Positions 48,559 to 57,564 of a DNA stretch of 64,000 nucleotides are shown here, in pieces. The stretch comes from Trileptium ribeirensis (Eukaryota; Nematoda; Enoplea; Enoplida; Thoracostomopsidae): contig JASANE010003705.1 of assembly GCA_030248225.1 (NCBI GenBank), forward strand, positions 1 through 64,000. The letters are read 5' to 3'. Position 1 is the first letter of the stretch, and each line of letters starts with the position of its first letter. The notes beneath the pieces were generated by a model, which made no database searches, had not been told where the DNA came from, and saw only the letters and a program-made list of their open reading frames with translations. Position numbers and translations under genes: made by a program.

Positions 48559-50749
48559 ATGTTTAGACCTACTGAATTGGATGCGAAGTTTAAGAATATA
48601 TACTGTGACCCCCGAAATGTACCTAGCTGGATTTTCTACAGCTCCATAGTTATACTTGGAGCTGAAGAAACAGGGACTACGCGTGAAATTAAAATATGTC
48701 CAAGAGTGATTAAGAGCACAAGAGACATATACTTTACATAAACCACGCAGACTTAAGCGTCGCCGCACCGTTGTTAGGGGTTTGGGTGATTTATTTCAAG
48801 AGGATTTGGCAGATATGTCCAGCTTATCATCTTGTAATGATGGATTTAAGTACCTACTTGTTACTGATTGTTTCTCGAAATTTGCATGGATTATTCCGGT
48901 TAAAAATAGAACGTCACCCATTATTGCGTCTGTTTTAAAATCAGTCTTTGAAAATCAATACCAAAAATTTTCAGACAGATAACGGGAAAGAATTTGTTAA
49001 AAACTTGATATATGATTATTACAGAGCTAAGGGTCAGCGAATAACCGGAACCGGAGCCGTCCATTTAAACCGGAACCGGAACCTGGTCTTCGAAATCTAT
49101 ATATAGTGAAACAGATGAAGGAAAAAATGCAGGTACAATGGATTTAAAATGTGTTAAAAATAACTTCTACATTAAACTTAATGTATTGTGATGGTATTAT
49201 TGCCTTTCTGGAACTTTCAAGAGACTGAGGAAGCAAAATAATGTTTATTTATGGATCAATATATCAGTTTTTGGACCCCTAGAACAAAAAATGTTTTCCA
49301 CTATACATCCTTGCGTATATTGTGTCAAAATGAATTTGCTTATAACGCATGGAGCGTAGAATAAACACTTTCGCTCTGTTTCCAGTCGCCGCCCTTTACT
49401 ACACATACGTTTGTTACATGTTATTCTGTAAAAAACTTGCCATTATTGGTTTATATGGTTCTGAGTTTATAAGGTATACATACTATAATTTTCTGATCCG
49501 TGGTCTGGGACACTGTTTATGCTAGCGTTGGGCAACCAGTATTGGTCAGCTAGATGATAATGATGACAACTTTCTAATCACAATGTATAAATAAGACCAA
49601 CTGTTATACTGCTCGCACAGTTTCAATGAATGCAGGTCATTGCCAAGGACGCAGTTTCTGGCTGCGTAGCAGATAACGTTACTTTACTCAACGTAGACTG
49701 ATTTACAAAGTTTGCAAGCTCACTTGCTTGTGCTTGACGAAATTTTTGTTAGCCAAGCTTGCAGCTAAGTATTTCTATATAATCCATACTGTATTACCGA
49801 GTTGGACCGGTTTAAGTCTAACATACCCAGCAGACTTCTGAATGTGTAAAATAGCTGCTATGAGCATCGACCTGGCTTTGTTTTGTTAACAAACTCCTGC
49901 AGCTTAACATAAAAATTCCAGCTGAAATTATGTGTCCCACTTACGTTTCACACTGTAAATTGCTGAGTTAATCTTTTGTTTTGTTTGGTTGTATTGGAAT
50001 TTGATCACAGTGTATATATTACGTAATGTTTCAACCACAGATGGAGCAAAAATGTGGAAAAATTTTTTAAACCGGAATTCTGGTTCCGGTATGCTTTTTG
50101 CACTTTGCCGCAACCGGAACACAATTTTCGCCGGAACCGGAATTCCGATTACTCCCTGCTAAGGGTATAAATATTTACACCACGAAAAACCAAGAAACTA
50201 AGGCTAGTATAGAAGAACGTATCATACGTACAGGCAAAGCAAAAATTTTCAAATTTCTAACCGCTAGAAATTGCCAGCGATATATTAATCACTTGCAGTA
50301 TATAGTTTTCAGCTATAATAACACAGAATACAGCTAAGGTTTTGTTCCGGCAAATGTCACTAACCAAAATGAACATTTAATAAGAGAAAAGTTATTCCCT
50401 GCAGTCTATATTGATGTTTATTTTAAAATTGGAGATGTCGTACGAATTTCAAAAGAAAGGTTACCATTTGAACGTGGATTTAATCAACTATGGTCACGTG
50501 AAGTTTTTACTGTTAACAACCAATTTTCTTTTGATCCATGAAATTGTTGATGCTAATAAAGAAGTGATTCTTGGTAAATTCTATGGACCTGAGTTGCAAA
50601 ATGTTAAAGTTATAGACGATATGTATAAGATTGAAACAATTTTACGAAAACGTAAGACTGCACACGGTACTGAATATCTGGTTAAGTGGCTTGGGTATCC
50701 TAGTTCCGTGAATTCATGGGTACATGAAAAAGATTTACAAGCAATATGA
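48559..50749 (+). pseudogene. int: Polinton retroviral-type integrase with chromodomain, broken and interrupted
   Basis: The DDE enzyme that inserts the element. The N-terminal part (48559-48770) is frameshifted. The catalytic core shows the first Asp in YLLVTDCFSKFAWIIPVK (48850-48903), the second in QTDNGKEF (48972-48995) after a frameshift, and the Glu in ASIEERIIRTGKAK (50203-50243). A hAT element (49035-50158) lies between the second Asp and the Glu. A stop at about 50335 and another frameshift precede the C-terminus. A chromodomain closes the protein: YKIETILRKRK, EYLVKWLGYP, NSWVHEKDL (about 50625-50745). Chromodomains on Polinton integrases are thought to guide target choice. Not functional. 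Confidence 0.93.
49035..50158 (+). mobile_element. Nonautonomous hAT element inside the integrase gene (1124 bp)
   Basis: CAGCGAATAACCGGAACC start, GGAATTCCGATTACTCCCTG end, and a perfect duplication CTAAGGGT at 49027-49034 and 50159-50166. Integrase coding continues on the far side. Confidence 0.95.
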
Positions 50750-50799
50750 ATGGCACACTTTGCGATACTGGCTATAAAAGTGTTTAATCGTAATGTATA

Positions 50800-51060
50800 T
50801 GGGGTACGCAAAGTACGTATGTGGGTACACATATACATATCTGGTGGTGACATCGGGGTACACAAAGTAATCACGTGGGTACTGAATTTCACATCTAGTG
50901 GTTAAAACCGGGTACACAAAGTGACTACAGGGGTACACAGTTACATATTTATGGTTAAGCAAGGGTACTTATGGTACCCCTATGGGTACATAAAGTACCT
51001 TTATCGATACGAGATTGCTTACTGAATTGTAAAATAATGTACTATTTAGGGGTACATATT
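50800..51060. repeat. 54-bp tandem repeats with paired GGGTAC motifs
   Basis: GGGGTACGCA/GGGTACACAAAGTA occurs at 50801, 50855, 50909 and 50963, and a second GGGTAC at 50823, 50876, 50930 and 50984, so a unit of about 54 bp holds two motifs. Further GGTAC motifs continue to 51049. It lies between integrase and ATPase genes. The minus-strand open frame through it (18-residue period with FVYP/TTR) follows from the 54-bp unit and is probably not a gene. Confidence 0.8.
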
Positions 51061-51179
51061 CATATGATATATTCATATTCATCATATTGATACGCAAGTG
51101 TATAATGTATGCTTTCTCCCAGAGGAAATGGGAGAAAAGTCTTAAAAACGTCTTTTTTAACCATTATATTTGCAAGACA

Positions 51180-51947
51180 ATGAAATACGTGTGCGCTAAT
51201 TGTCATCACAGCTACACATCACGTCAACATTTACACAGACATAAGAAAAATTTGTGTATCACAAGCGCTGGCTCCAGCACCACCTCTAATTTCTGAGAGT
51301 AGTGTACAAAAATGTAATGCTAAGATACTTTTACCACTGGAGCTACCGTTCACTTGTGTTGTAAGCGGTCAAACTGGGTGTGGAAAAACTGAGTGGATTG
51401 CTCGTTTGCTGAAACACAGTTTTTTTGATCAAACCGTGAACAAGATTTTGTTTTGTTACAGTATATTTCAAGATATTTAGCAGAAACTTGCAGGTGAAAT
51501 TCCCAATTCGGAACTTTATGAAGGTCTTCCTTCGGAATTTCCGCAATCAACTACTGGTAGTACCGTCCTCATATTAGATGACTTAATGCTAGAAGCATCA
51601 AACGATGAAAAATTAGCTGCTGTGTTTTCGAAAATGCGGCATAACAAGCTGAGTACAATTTTTGTCGCCCAAAACTTGTATCACCAAGGTAAGTACATGT
51701 GAACCACTACACGAAACGCACCATATATAGTACTGTTTCCAAATGTTAGAGACCAGTCTATGATTTTTATCCTAGGACGACAATTGTGGCCTTTAAAACC
51801 GCAATTTCTCGTTAGCCTTTCGAACAAGCAACAAAGACACCACATGGGTATCTTTTCTTAGATTTAAAGGCAACCACAGAAAATATATTAAGGGTTCGAC
51901 GGAATATATTTCCAGATGATGATGATCATATGTATGTATATGCTTAA
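51180..51947 (+). pseudogene. Zinc finger/FtsK-HerA-type genome-packaging ATPase of the Polinton
   Basis: The N-terminal C2H2 finger (YVCANCHHSYTSRQHLHRH, from 51183) is joined, across a frameshift near 51275, to a packaging ATPase. Walker A is SGQTGCGKTEW (51364-51396). Walker B is VLILDDLM near 51566-51590. A downstream helix has TIFVAQNLYHQGKYM. It ends with a short acidic tail (NIFPDDDDHMYVYA) at 51947. In-frame stops at 51478 and about 51700 inactivate it. The ATPase would pump element DNA into capsids in a virus-like lifestyle. A finger-ATPase fusion is seen in Polintons. Confidence 0.9.
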
Positions 51948-51991
51948 AACGACGTGTACATGTTTGAAAAATGTAGAAAAAATATCACAGC

Positions 51992-52198
51992 ATGCAAAAA
52001 CATAAAATTTCTTTAAGATTTTTGAACGAATCATCGTCAAGAGTTGTTGCAGCGGTTGTAAAAGTTGCTCCAGATTCACTTATACGAGGGTTTGGTGAAA
52101 TAGCGCATAACGCGCTAGCGAGAGCAAAGACGCGTAGAAACATTCTTAACAAGCTTGCAAATAAGAAAACATCAGCTTTTCAGAAAAGAAAATATTAA
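51992..52198 (+). CDS. Small basic helical Polinton protein
   Basis: 68 codons from ATG, open. It has a central hydrophobic/helical part (VVAAVVKVAPDSLIRGFGEI) and a strongly basic end (NKKTSAFQKRKY). Short proteins of this build commonly sit just after the ATPase in Polintons. I cannot assign a function; DNA binding or virion core is possible from charge alone. Confidence 0.6.
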   Translation: MQKHKISLRFLNESSSRVVAAVVKVAPDSLIRGFGEIAHNALARAKTRRNILNKLANKKTSAFQKRKY

Positions 52199-52243
52199 AA
52201 CCAAAACTTGTTAAATACTTAACCAGTTATTTCAGCAAATATT

Positions 52244-52690
52244 ATGGCACGTAAAATGGTTATAGTTCCGCAAGTTGGTTTGATGTAATACGAAATGGTG
52301 AGTTGCAAGATAAAACCCATACACCTGTAAAAACTGAAGTTTCTTTATACGACACCCATGAGCAAAAAAATGATCTATCTCTATGTTGAATGGTATGAAA
52401 AATTTAAACCTCAATCAAAAACAATCAAATTATTTACCCGGATAAAACTATTGGTTCAAATATTTTTGGTCTTTTAAAATACTTTGTGTCTGGTGTTAAT
52501 TTCTCACTCCACGAGCTTTAGATTCTTAAAAATTTGAGTCGATGCTCTCTGAAGTACCAAAATTGGCATTTGGGTGGGGAAGCAGAGATAAAATGACGTC
52601 ATCATGGGAAAGTATATATTAACTAACCAATCAACGCGTGCTACACAAATTTATGTAAAGTCTCACACCAGGATCTAAAAGTCATTTTAA
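52244..52690 (+). pseudogene. Decayed small Polinton gene
   Basis: Starts with ATG and a conserved-looking MARKMVIVPQVGLM, then stops after 14 codons. Coding-like fragments continue in other frames to about 52660. It occupies the slot between the small basic protein and the NADAR gene. The rest is too eroded to classify. Confidence 0.45.
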
Positions 52691-52703
52691 TGTTTTGGTT
52701 GTA

Positions 52704-53222
52704 ATGGAGCATACAAAATACCGCACGTCTGGTGATAATACTCGACTTGTACTCTTTCGTTCAGGGTGGAGTGTATTCAGCAATTTTAACGTGCGTAACA
52801 TTCTTATCAACGGCGTCAAATACAACTGTGTGGAACAGTGGCACCAAAGTGAGAAAGCTCGCTATTTTCATGATGTCCTTCTTATTACGCAATTATGAAT
52901 ACATATAAACCATCACAGCAAAAGAAAATTGGTCGAGGAATTATAAACTTTGATGAAAAACTGTGGTTACAAAACGATAATGCTGTATGTGTTATGAAGT
53001 TAGGTCTAAAGTTAAAGTTTCAGCAATTAGCACATGTAAGAGCAACTCTTATTGGCACAGAGAATGCGTTATTAGCGAAAGCATCGCAGTGGGATAACTA
53101 GTGGGGAATAGGGAAGAGCATATGCGATCCAGCGAGTCGTGACATTAAACAATGGACGGGACAAAATATGTTGGGACAGTAAGTTGTGGATGGAAATTCG
53201 AGACGAACTCAAGTGCTCATAA
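52704..53222 (+). pseudogene. NADAR-domain (YbiA-like) gene in a Polinton, broken
   Basis: NADAR proteins act on N-glycosidic bonds; family members hydrolyse riboflavin-pathway intermediates or remove ADP-ribose from nucleic-acid guanine. Visible blocks in order: RSGWSVFSNF (about residues 20-29), CVEQWHQSEKARYF (45-58), KKIGRGIINFDEKLW, LKLKFQQLAHVRATLIGT, ALLAKASQWDN then WGIG, and QWTGQNMLG followed in a shifted frame by WMEIRDELKCS and a stop at 53220-53222. The span of about 172 codons fits the family. Damage: a frameshift near 52875, a TAG at 53099-53101 just before WGIG, and a frameshift near 53180. The next gene starts 5 bp after its stop, and both lie between the ATPase and capsid genes, so it belonged to the element. 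The family call is firm; the exact reaction is unknown. Confidence 0.85.
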
Positions 53223-53227
53223 CGAAT

Positions 53228-53770
53228 ATGACTATCTTATCTAATGTCGGTTGTAGCATTGATTTGCTACATTTATCATATAATATTGACAATTTTAATT
53301 ATAACACAATAAGGTTCAGTGGAGGTATTTGGAAATCTAAACCACGAGGTACCGCTTTACTATTTTCTAATGGAACAATTGTTTTGGTTGGTGTCCGGTC
53401 TGAAAAGGAAACTTCTTTAATATTAAATCGAGTTCGTGAAAATCTTTTCAAATTAAATTATCAATGTTTAACACAGTTTAGCTTTACAATCAAAAATGTA
53501 GCTGGAATTTTGCAAACTGGACAAAACACTAATTATACACTAAACACAAAACATACATTAACCAAGTTGTATAGCGAATGGAAGTCTATTTTCCGAGTAA
53601 TGTACGAACCTGAGTTACACAACGCACTTATTTTAAAATTTGACAAGAATGTAACGCTAATATTCAGAACAGGCAAAGTTGTGATTACATTTTGTAATAA
53701 TATTAAAAGCTACTATAATTATGTGTCTGTTGTAAATAGCATGCTTAAATGCTTTTTTAATAAAATTTGA
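53228..53770 (+). CDS. TATA-binding-protein-like protein encoded in a Polinton
   Basis: 180 residues, uninterrupted, with the two-repeat TBP core and almost nothing else. Repeat 1 (about 1-80): NVGCSIDL, FNYNTIRF, KPRGTALLFSNG (38-49), VGVRSEKE (54-61), KLNY. Repeat 2 (about 84-178): FTIKNVAG (86-93), MYEPEL (125-130), TLIFRTGKVV (143-152). Of the four phenylalanines that in animal TBP wedge into the TATA minor groove, three have counterparts (Phe30, Phe46, Phe146). The fourth position is His131. Start: the ATG at 53228 lies 5 bp after the NADAR stop; the frame is open further upstream but that part overlaps NADAR coding. Predicted role: recognising promoters of the element's own genes or competing with host TBP. 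It is not the host TBP gene: intronless, much diverged and embedded among capsid genes. Confidence 0.88.
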   Translation: MTILSNVGCSIDLLHLSYNIDNFNYNTIRFSGGIWKSKPRGTALLFSNGTIVLVGVRSEKETSLILNRVRENLFKLNYQCLTQFSFTIKNVAGILQTGQNTNYTLNTKHTLTKLYSEWKSIFRVMYEPELHNALILKFDKNVTLIFRTGKVVITFCNNIKSYYNYVSVVNSMLKCFFNKI

Positions 53771-53790
53771 TCTAAGACAAAACGGAGGTT

Positions 53791-54432
53791 ATGATAATTT
53801 GTAATTTAGACAATACGTCAGTTGAATTTCTGACACAATTTTTGCGCTACTAACGTGCGTTTGTTAGAAGCAAAAGCTCCCAACAAGTACATAAAGTTGA
53901 ACAAAATACTGTACAATACCTAGAGGTTAAATCATGGAAAAGTTTTACTCTGGAAGAAGGTTATTACGATATTGAAACGTTGCTTCAATTTTTGAATAGA
54001 TTTTTTTCAAAAATTACATTTAGTTTAGACCCCACATGCGATAAAATAAACATTTATTGTTTGGACGTTGCAGAAATTAGGTTATCGCGAGAACTTAAAG
54101 GTTTGTTTGGACTTGAAATCTCTCATTTATAAAATGGAAGATACATTGGTGAAATACCCGTGGATTTAACAGATAACAAACCTCTTTTTATTCTTGGTTC
54201 ATTTGTCAAAGAGATATTTTTTAACGGTAAATACATACCAATATTACATGTCATTTCAGAAAGTTGCAATAATACGGTATATCTACAACTAAACGACACC
54301 TTGCAGAAAACGTTCCCGTTTCAAGTAGTAGTTGCAGAATTAAAACTTGTTAGATTTTTTAAAAAAATCACAATTATTGTTGCAGTTGTGCTTCACATAA
54401 AATGCTTAAAAAGGTTTGTATTGGTAAATTAA
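53791..54432 (+). pseudogene. Polinton minor-capsid-like (penton-type) protein
   Basis: About 210 codons with two in-frame stops (near 53850 and 54130). Recognisable features are LEEGYYDIETLLQFLN in the middle, a beta-rich stretch KINIYCLDVAEIRL, an LFGLEISHL segment, then EIPVDLT, and a C-terminal strand VVLHIK. The arrangement (GYY-LL motif, central strands, C-terminal LH strand) matches the conserved virion protein that sits next to the major capsid gene in Polintons and is regarded as a minor/penton-type protein. I cannot tell which published name applies. Confidence 0.6.
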
Positions 54433-54444
54433 CATGGATATAAA

Positions 54445-54621
54445 ATGTCTACATCTCTTTGCTTCAATTCAGCTAATCTACCGGGTGCAGTTCCAAGACG
54501 TGTTCATGTTATAAGTAGGAGAAATAAGTCCGTTACTCGAAAACGCAAAACTCTTAAAACGAAACAAAAACACGTTAAACCGCTGAACAAATGGCGCAAA
54601 CGCGTGGGCTTGAAAAACTAA
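54445..54621 (+). CDS. Short arginine/lysine-rich protein
   Basis: 58 residues from ATG, open. After a neutral start (MSTSLCFNSANLPGAVP) it becomes strongly basic (RRNKSVTRKRKTLKTKQK, NKWRKRVGLKN). Its position between minor- and major-capsid genes and its composition suggest a core or DNA-condensing virion protein. That is inference from charge and place only. Confidence 0.6.
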   Translation: MSTSLCFNSANLPGAVPRRVHVISRRNKSVTRKRKTLKTKQKHVKPLNKWRKRVGLKN

Positions 54622-54630
54622 ACTGGGAAA

Positions 54631-55697
54631 ATGAGTATATCCTACACAGGACTCTGTTGTTTCAACTTAGCTTATTGAAGTAGCATGTGAAGCGGCATTA
54701 CCTAGTTCCAGCGTTGATGATATTTTGAGGTTCAAAATTAGTGAAAGTGCTTATAATTTATTAGATTTATCTCAAATTTATACATATCTTGAGGTACAAG
54801 TACTGCAGTCAGATGGAAAAAATATACCTGCAGATAAATTGGTGAAACCATGTAATATGTTTGGCTATGCATTATTTTCTGCTATCGAGATGAAGATTAA
54901 CGGTGTACCCATAACGTTTAATCAAACAGGAGTACGAAGGAATACAAACATTATGATGTCTCAGAAATGTGAACTATATTTCCCAGTTATAATAGATTCA
55001 CACGTAAACCCCAAGTATTTACCGCCGAAAACCCTTATGGAATTAGAGTTTGTTAGAAGTACAACAAATCTCGTTCTTTTACACCATGGTAGTTCACAAT
55101 ACCAAATTCGAATAAATGAATTTAAAATTTACATTTCTAAATGCTCTGACTCTGCTATGACTCTTAAATACTACTGGTGCAAATTATTTTGGAATCAGGT
55201 ATAAAATACACACATTATCTGTAAACAAAGGTTTACAAAATGTAGACTGGGCAATTTTTGAAGAAAATCTACCTCGCAGGATATACATATGGTCCATTCT
55301 GCAGGAGGCTTATGGAGGCTCGGCAAAGAAAAATTTGTTGGAATTTTCACTTCCGGATATGGATCATTTTACTATATTTATGAACGATGATCGCTATCCC
55401 TGCAATATCACCGTACCTTGTAAAGACTCCAGTACATTACGATGGTATTATTATACATTGCAAGCATTGAATTATAAAAATGACAATTTGGAACTAACCC
55501 GGGGATCATTTAAACCAAACGCAGGAGACCAAATATTTTGTATTGATTTGTGTACAGACCATAGAAGTGATTGTAACTATCTAAGTAATCCAGAAAATGG
55601 ACAAGTTCAATTATGTATAGACTTTTCAAGCGAACTCAGTAAGGCAATAGTCATTTTTGGGATGGGTAAATTTCCTGCTGAACAAAAATATGCTTAA
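54631..55697 (+). pseudogene. Polinton major capsid protein (double jelly roll), frameshifted
   Basis: Conserved blocks: FKISESAYNLLDLSQIYTYL, then FGYALFSAIEMKINGVPI (54860-54915), a beta-strand region with LMELEFVRSTTNLVLL, RINEFKIYISK, then after a frameshift near 55190 NLLEFSLPDMDHFTIFMND, a GDQIFCIDLCTD segment and QLCIDFSSELSKAIVIFGMG. These follow the order of strands in Polinton major capsid proteins. A stop lies early (about 54686), and a section between the two halves of the first jelly roll seems shortened. About 350 codons remain, against 400-500 usual. The final stop is at 55695-55697. Confidence 0.85.
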
Positions 55698-55761
55698 ATA
55701 TCTGAACTTCATTTATCATTAAACACGCATAAAATGCTTTATGTCTAACCATAGTGTAAAG

Positions 55762-56267
55762 ATGACTAATAAACAGGTAGCTATATTAAAATTTAATAAA
55801 CCATATTTTGTCTGATACTTCTAGCTGTAGTGGTTGTCGCTGAAGCTGTTATATTATTACTCACTGCAAACCATGTTGTTATGGACCAAAAATTATCATG
55901 TTTTGAAAATTGGACAAATGTTTCGCATATACCGTTTAATCCAACAAGCGTGTACGATATTCAGTGGATCAATAAAACGTCATCAAACCTACGTTTCAGT
56001 ATCCGTTTAATTCCTCCTACAAATGTGACGTGGGGAAAACAGGTTGTTTATTTGTATGACGTTTTTGAATGCGTATTTTTCAAACTATCCATCAACTACA
56101 AACACGGTACCATATTTATTCAGGCAGCAGGAATATATCGAGGCTTTACTTTTTATTATTGTAACAGGGGATCTCAATTCATGTCAAAATTAGCGCAGTT
56201 TGACTTTTCGCGAGTACTTCAAGAAAGATATATAAATGTCAAAAGCCTTAAAGCGTATCAGTTTTAA
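55762..56267 (+). CDS. Predicted signal-anchored membrane glycoprotein, unknown family
   Basis: The open frame runs from 55800 to 56267. It opens with a long hydrophobic segment (ILLAVVVVAEAVILLLTA), followed by about 125 residues with four N-glycosylation sequons (NWT, NVS, NKT, NVT) and several aromatic/hydrophobic strands (KQVVYLYDVFECVFF, GIYRGFTFYYC). No ATG precedes the hydrophobic segment in this frame; an ATG at 55762 in another frame reads into it, which implies one frameshift near 55805 or a lost start. Topology would be a short cytoplasmic end and a glycosylated outer domain. It follows the major capsid gene. I do not recognise the family. Confidence 0.55.
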
Positions 56268-56296
56268 TCTTTAGTTTCATACAAAGTAGTCGTGTC

Positions 56297-56654
56297 ATGG
56301 GTAACAGACAAGTAAAGACGTATCAAGACATTATTGATTATGTGCGCAATGAATACCTTCAAGAGGAGATTATTTTTTTGGCAATCGAAAGTTATCGAAT
56401 TTCAAAAAGAGTGTCAATCGAGTGGTGAATTTATTGACGGGTCCTCCAAGTGTGAAAATGAATTATTTAACGTACTACATCTGCGTCAAACATTGCTAAC
56501 GGCAGTTAAATTTGTCACTACGGAAATAAAAAGAGGAAAAACTTTTGAAGACTCAATGTTTAAATTGTCGTGCAAATATCCTCATTTGTACTTAACTCAT
56601 TGTAAAGTACTTGTAAAGTTATTTAAGTCAACACAGATCAGTCCTCATTCATAG
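56297..56654 (+). pseudogene. Unknown Polinton gene with one frameshift
   Basis: ATG at 56297 opens a 43-codon frame (MGNRQVKTYQDIIDYVRNEY). The overlapping frame 56334-56654 continues with helical, charged sequence (SKVIEFQKECQSSGEF, LLTAVKFVTTEIKRGKTF). A single frameshift around 56370-56410 would make one protein of about 118 residues. The MGNR start would suit myristoylation. No family recognised. Confidence 0.45.
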
Positions 56655-56738
56655 CTCATGAGATGGGTATTTATGAAAGTATTGATCGTTTGAGTATTCA
56701 TTCTCGGTTTTAACATACGGAGCGTTTAGCTGTTCTAA

Positions 56739-57059
56739 ATGTCACAGTTCGTGTTAAGTCATCATTTTATAGAAAATCAGACTGGAAATTATGTCACAGG
56801 AAACTCTGTTCTTACCGATGATTACAAGAAACATATATATGAAACTATAACAAATAGCGATGACTGTTTTACGAGAGGTGATAATCGGACGGAACGTTTT
56901 AAAATGTTCGACAAGGTTATTGGCTACAGGGGTTGGGAGAATAAACCCGGTAATATCTTTTGTGTTGTTGTGGAAGATAATATTGTCATAACAGCTTTTG
57001 TATATTCACATGCTGTTTATGCTCGAAAGAGAAAGCATGAACTTAGAAACTGTGTGTAA
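56739..57059 (+). CDS. Unknown 106-residue Polinton protein
   Basis: Open from ATG to TAA. Contains FKMFDKVIGYRGWENKPGN followed by a strand pair IFCVVVEDNIVITAFVY and a basic end KRKHELRNCV. It is the last plus-strand gene of the element, followed by AATAAAG at about 57093, a possible poly(A) signal. No family recognised. Confidence 0.5.
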   Translation: MSQFVLSHHFIENQTGNYVTGNSVLTDDYKKHIYETITNSDDCFTRGDNRTERFKMFDKVIGYRGWENKPGNIFCVVVEDNIVITAFVYSHAVYARKRKHELRNCV

Positions 57060-57119
57060 TTGTATTTATGTATATATTCTATAATTTTAGCAAATAAAGA
57101 GAAAAAAATTTAGCCATTT

Positions 57120-57430
57120 GTGACACTGGTAAATTTGATACTGCAATACCGTTAGCAACATATAGCGACAAGGGTTCTTATGATTGCTAGCTGGAACATA
57201 TGAAGTGCAAGACAAATATTCTGCGTCAGCTGGTGGTTTATTAAATTTAAGAAGCGACTGAACTTCATTAACAAATCGAGATTCAGCCAGACTTTATTCC
57301 ATGAATTAGCATCGAACTCTGTTATATATACGTTCACTTCAAGGCCATTATTTACGGCTAATTGTTCTAAAGCATACATCATAAAAAATGCCGTCGGTAA
57401 ACATTTGATTAATCAATGTTAAAATCCTTC
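57120..57430 (-). pseudogene. Unknown minus-strand gene remnant
   Basis: Minus-strand frame 57152-57400 (FMMYALEQLAVNNGLEVNV, FDANSWNKVWLNLDLL) and a second minus frame after a shift (SLLKFNKPPADAEYLS) read as one broken protein converging on the plus-strand genes. No family recognised. Confidence 0.4.
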
Positions 57431-57564
57431 TTTCGCGCCAGCGATGCAAGCGAAGTCACGCGTGTAAAAAATATAAGTACAGACCATATGACTTTTATTT
57501 ACAATTCAACATACTCGTATACAACAGGGTAAAAGATACCGTTAATTAGATAATGGCTATTTAC

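Noticed and set aside
50735..50962. Minus-strand protein with 18-residue repeats
   Set aside because: Its period equals the 54-bp DNA repeat and no independent support exists.
53186..53227. Upstream start for the TBP-like gene
   Set aside because: That stretch codes the NADAR C-terminus in another frame; the ATG at 53228 follows its stop by 5 bp.
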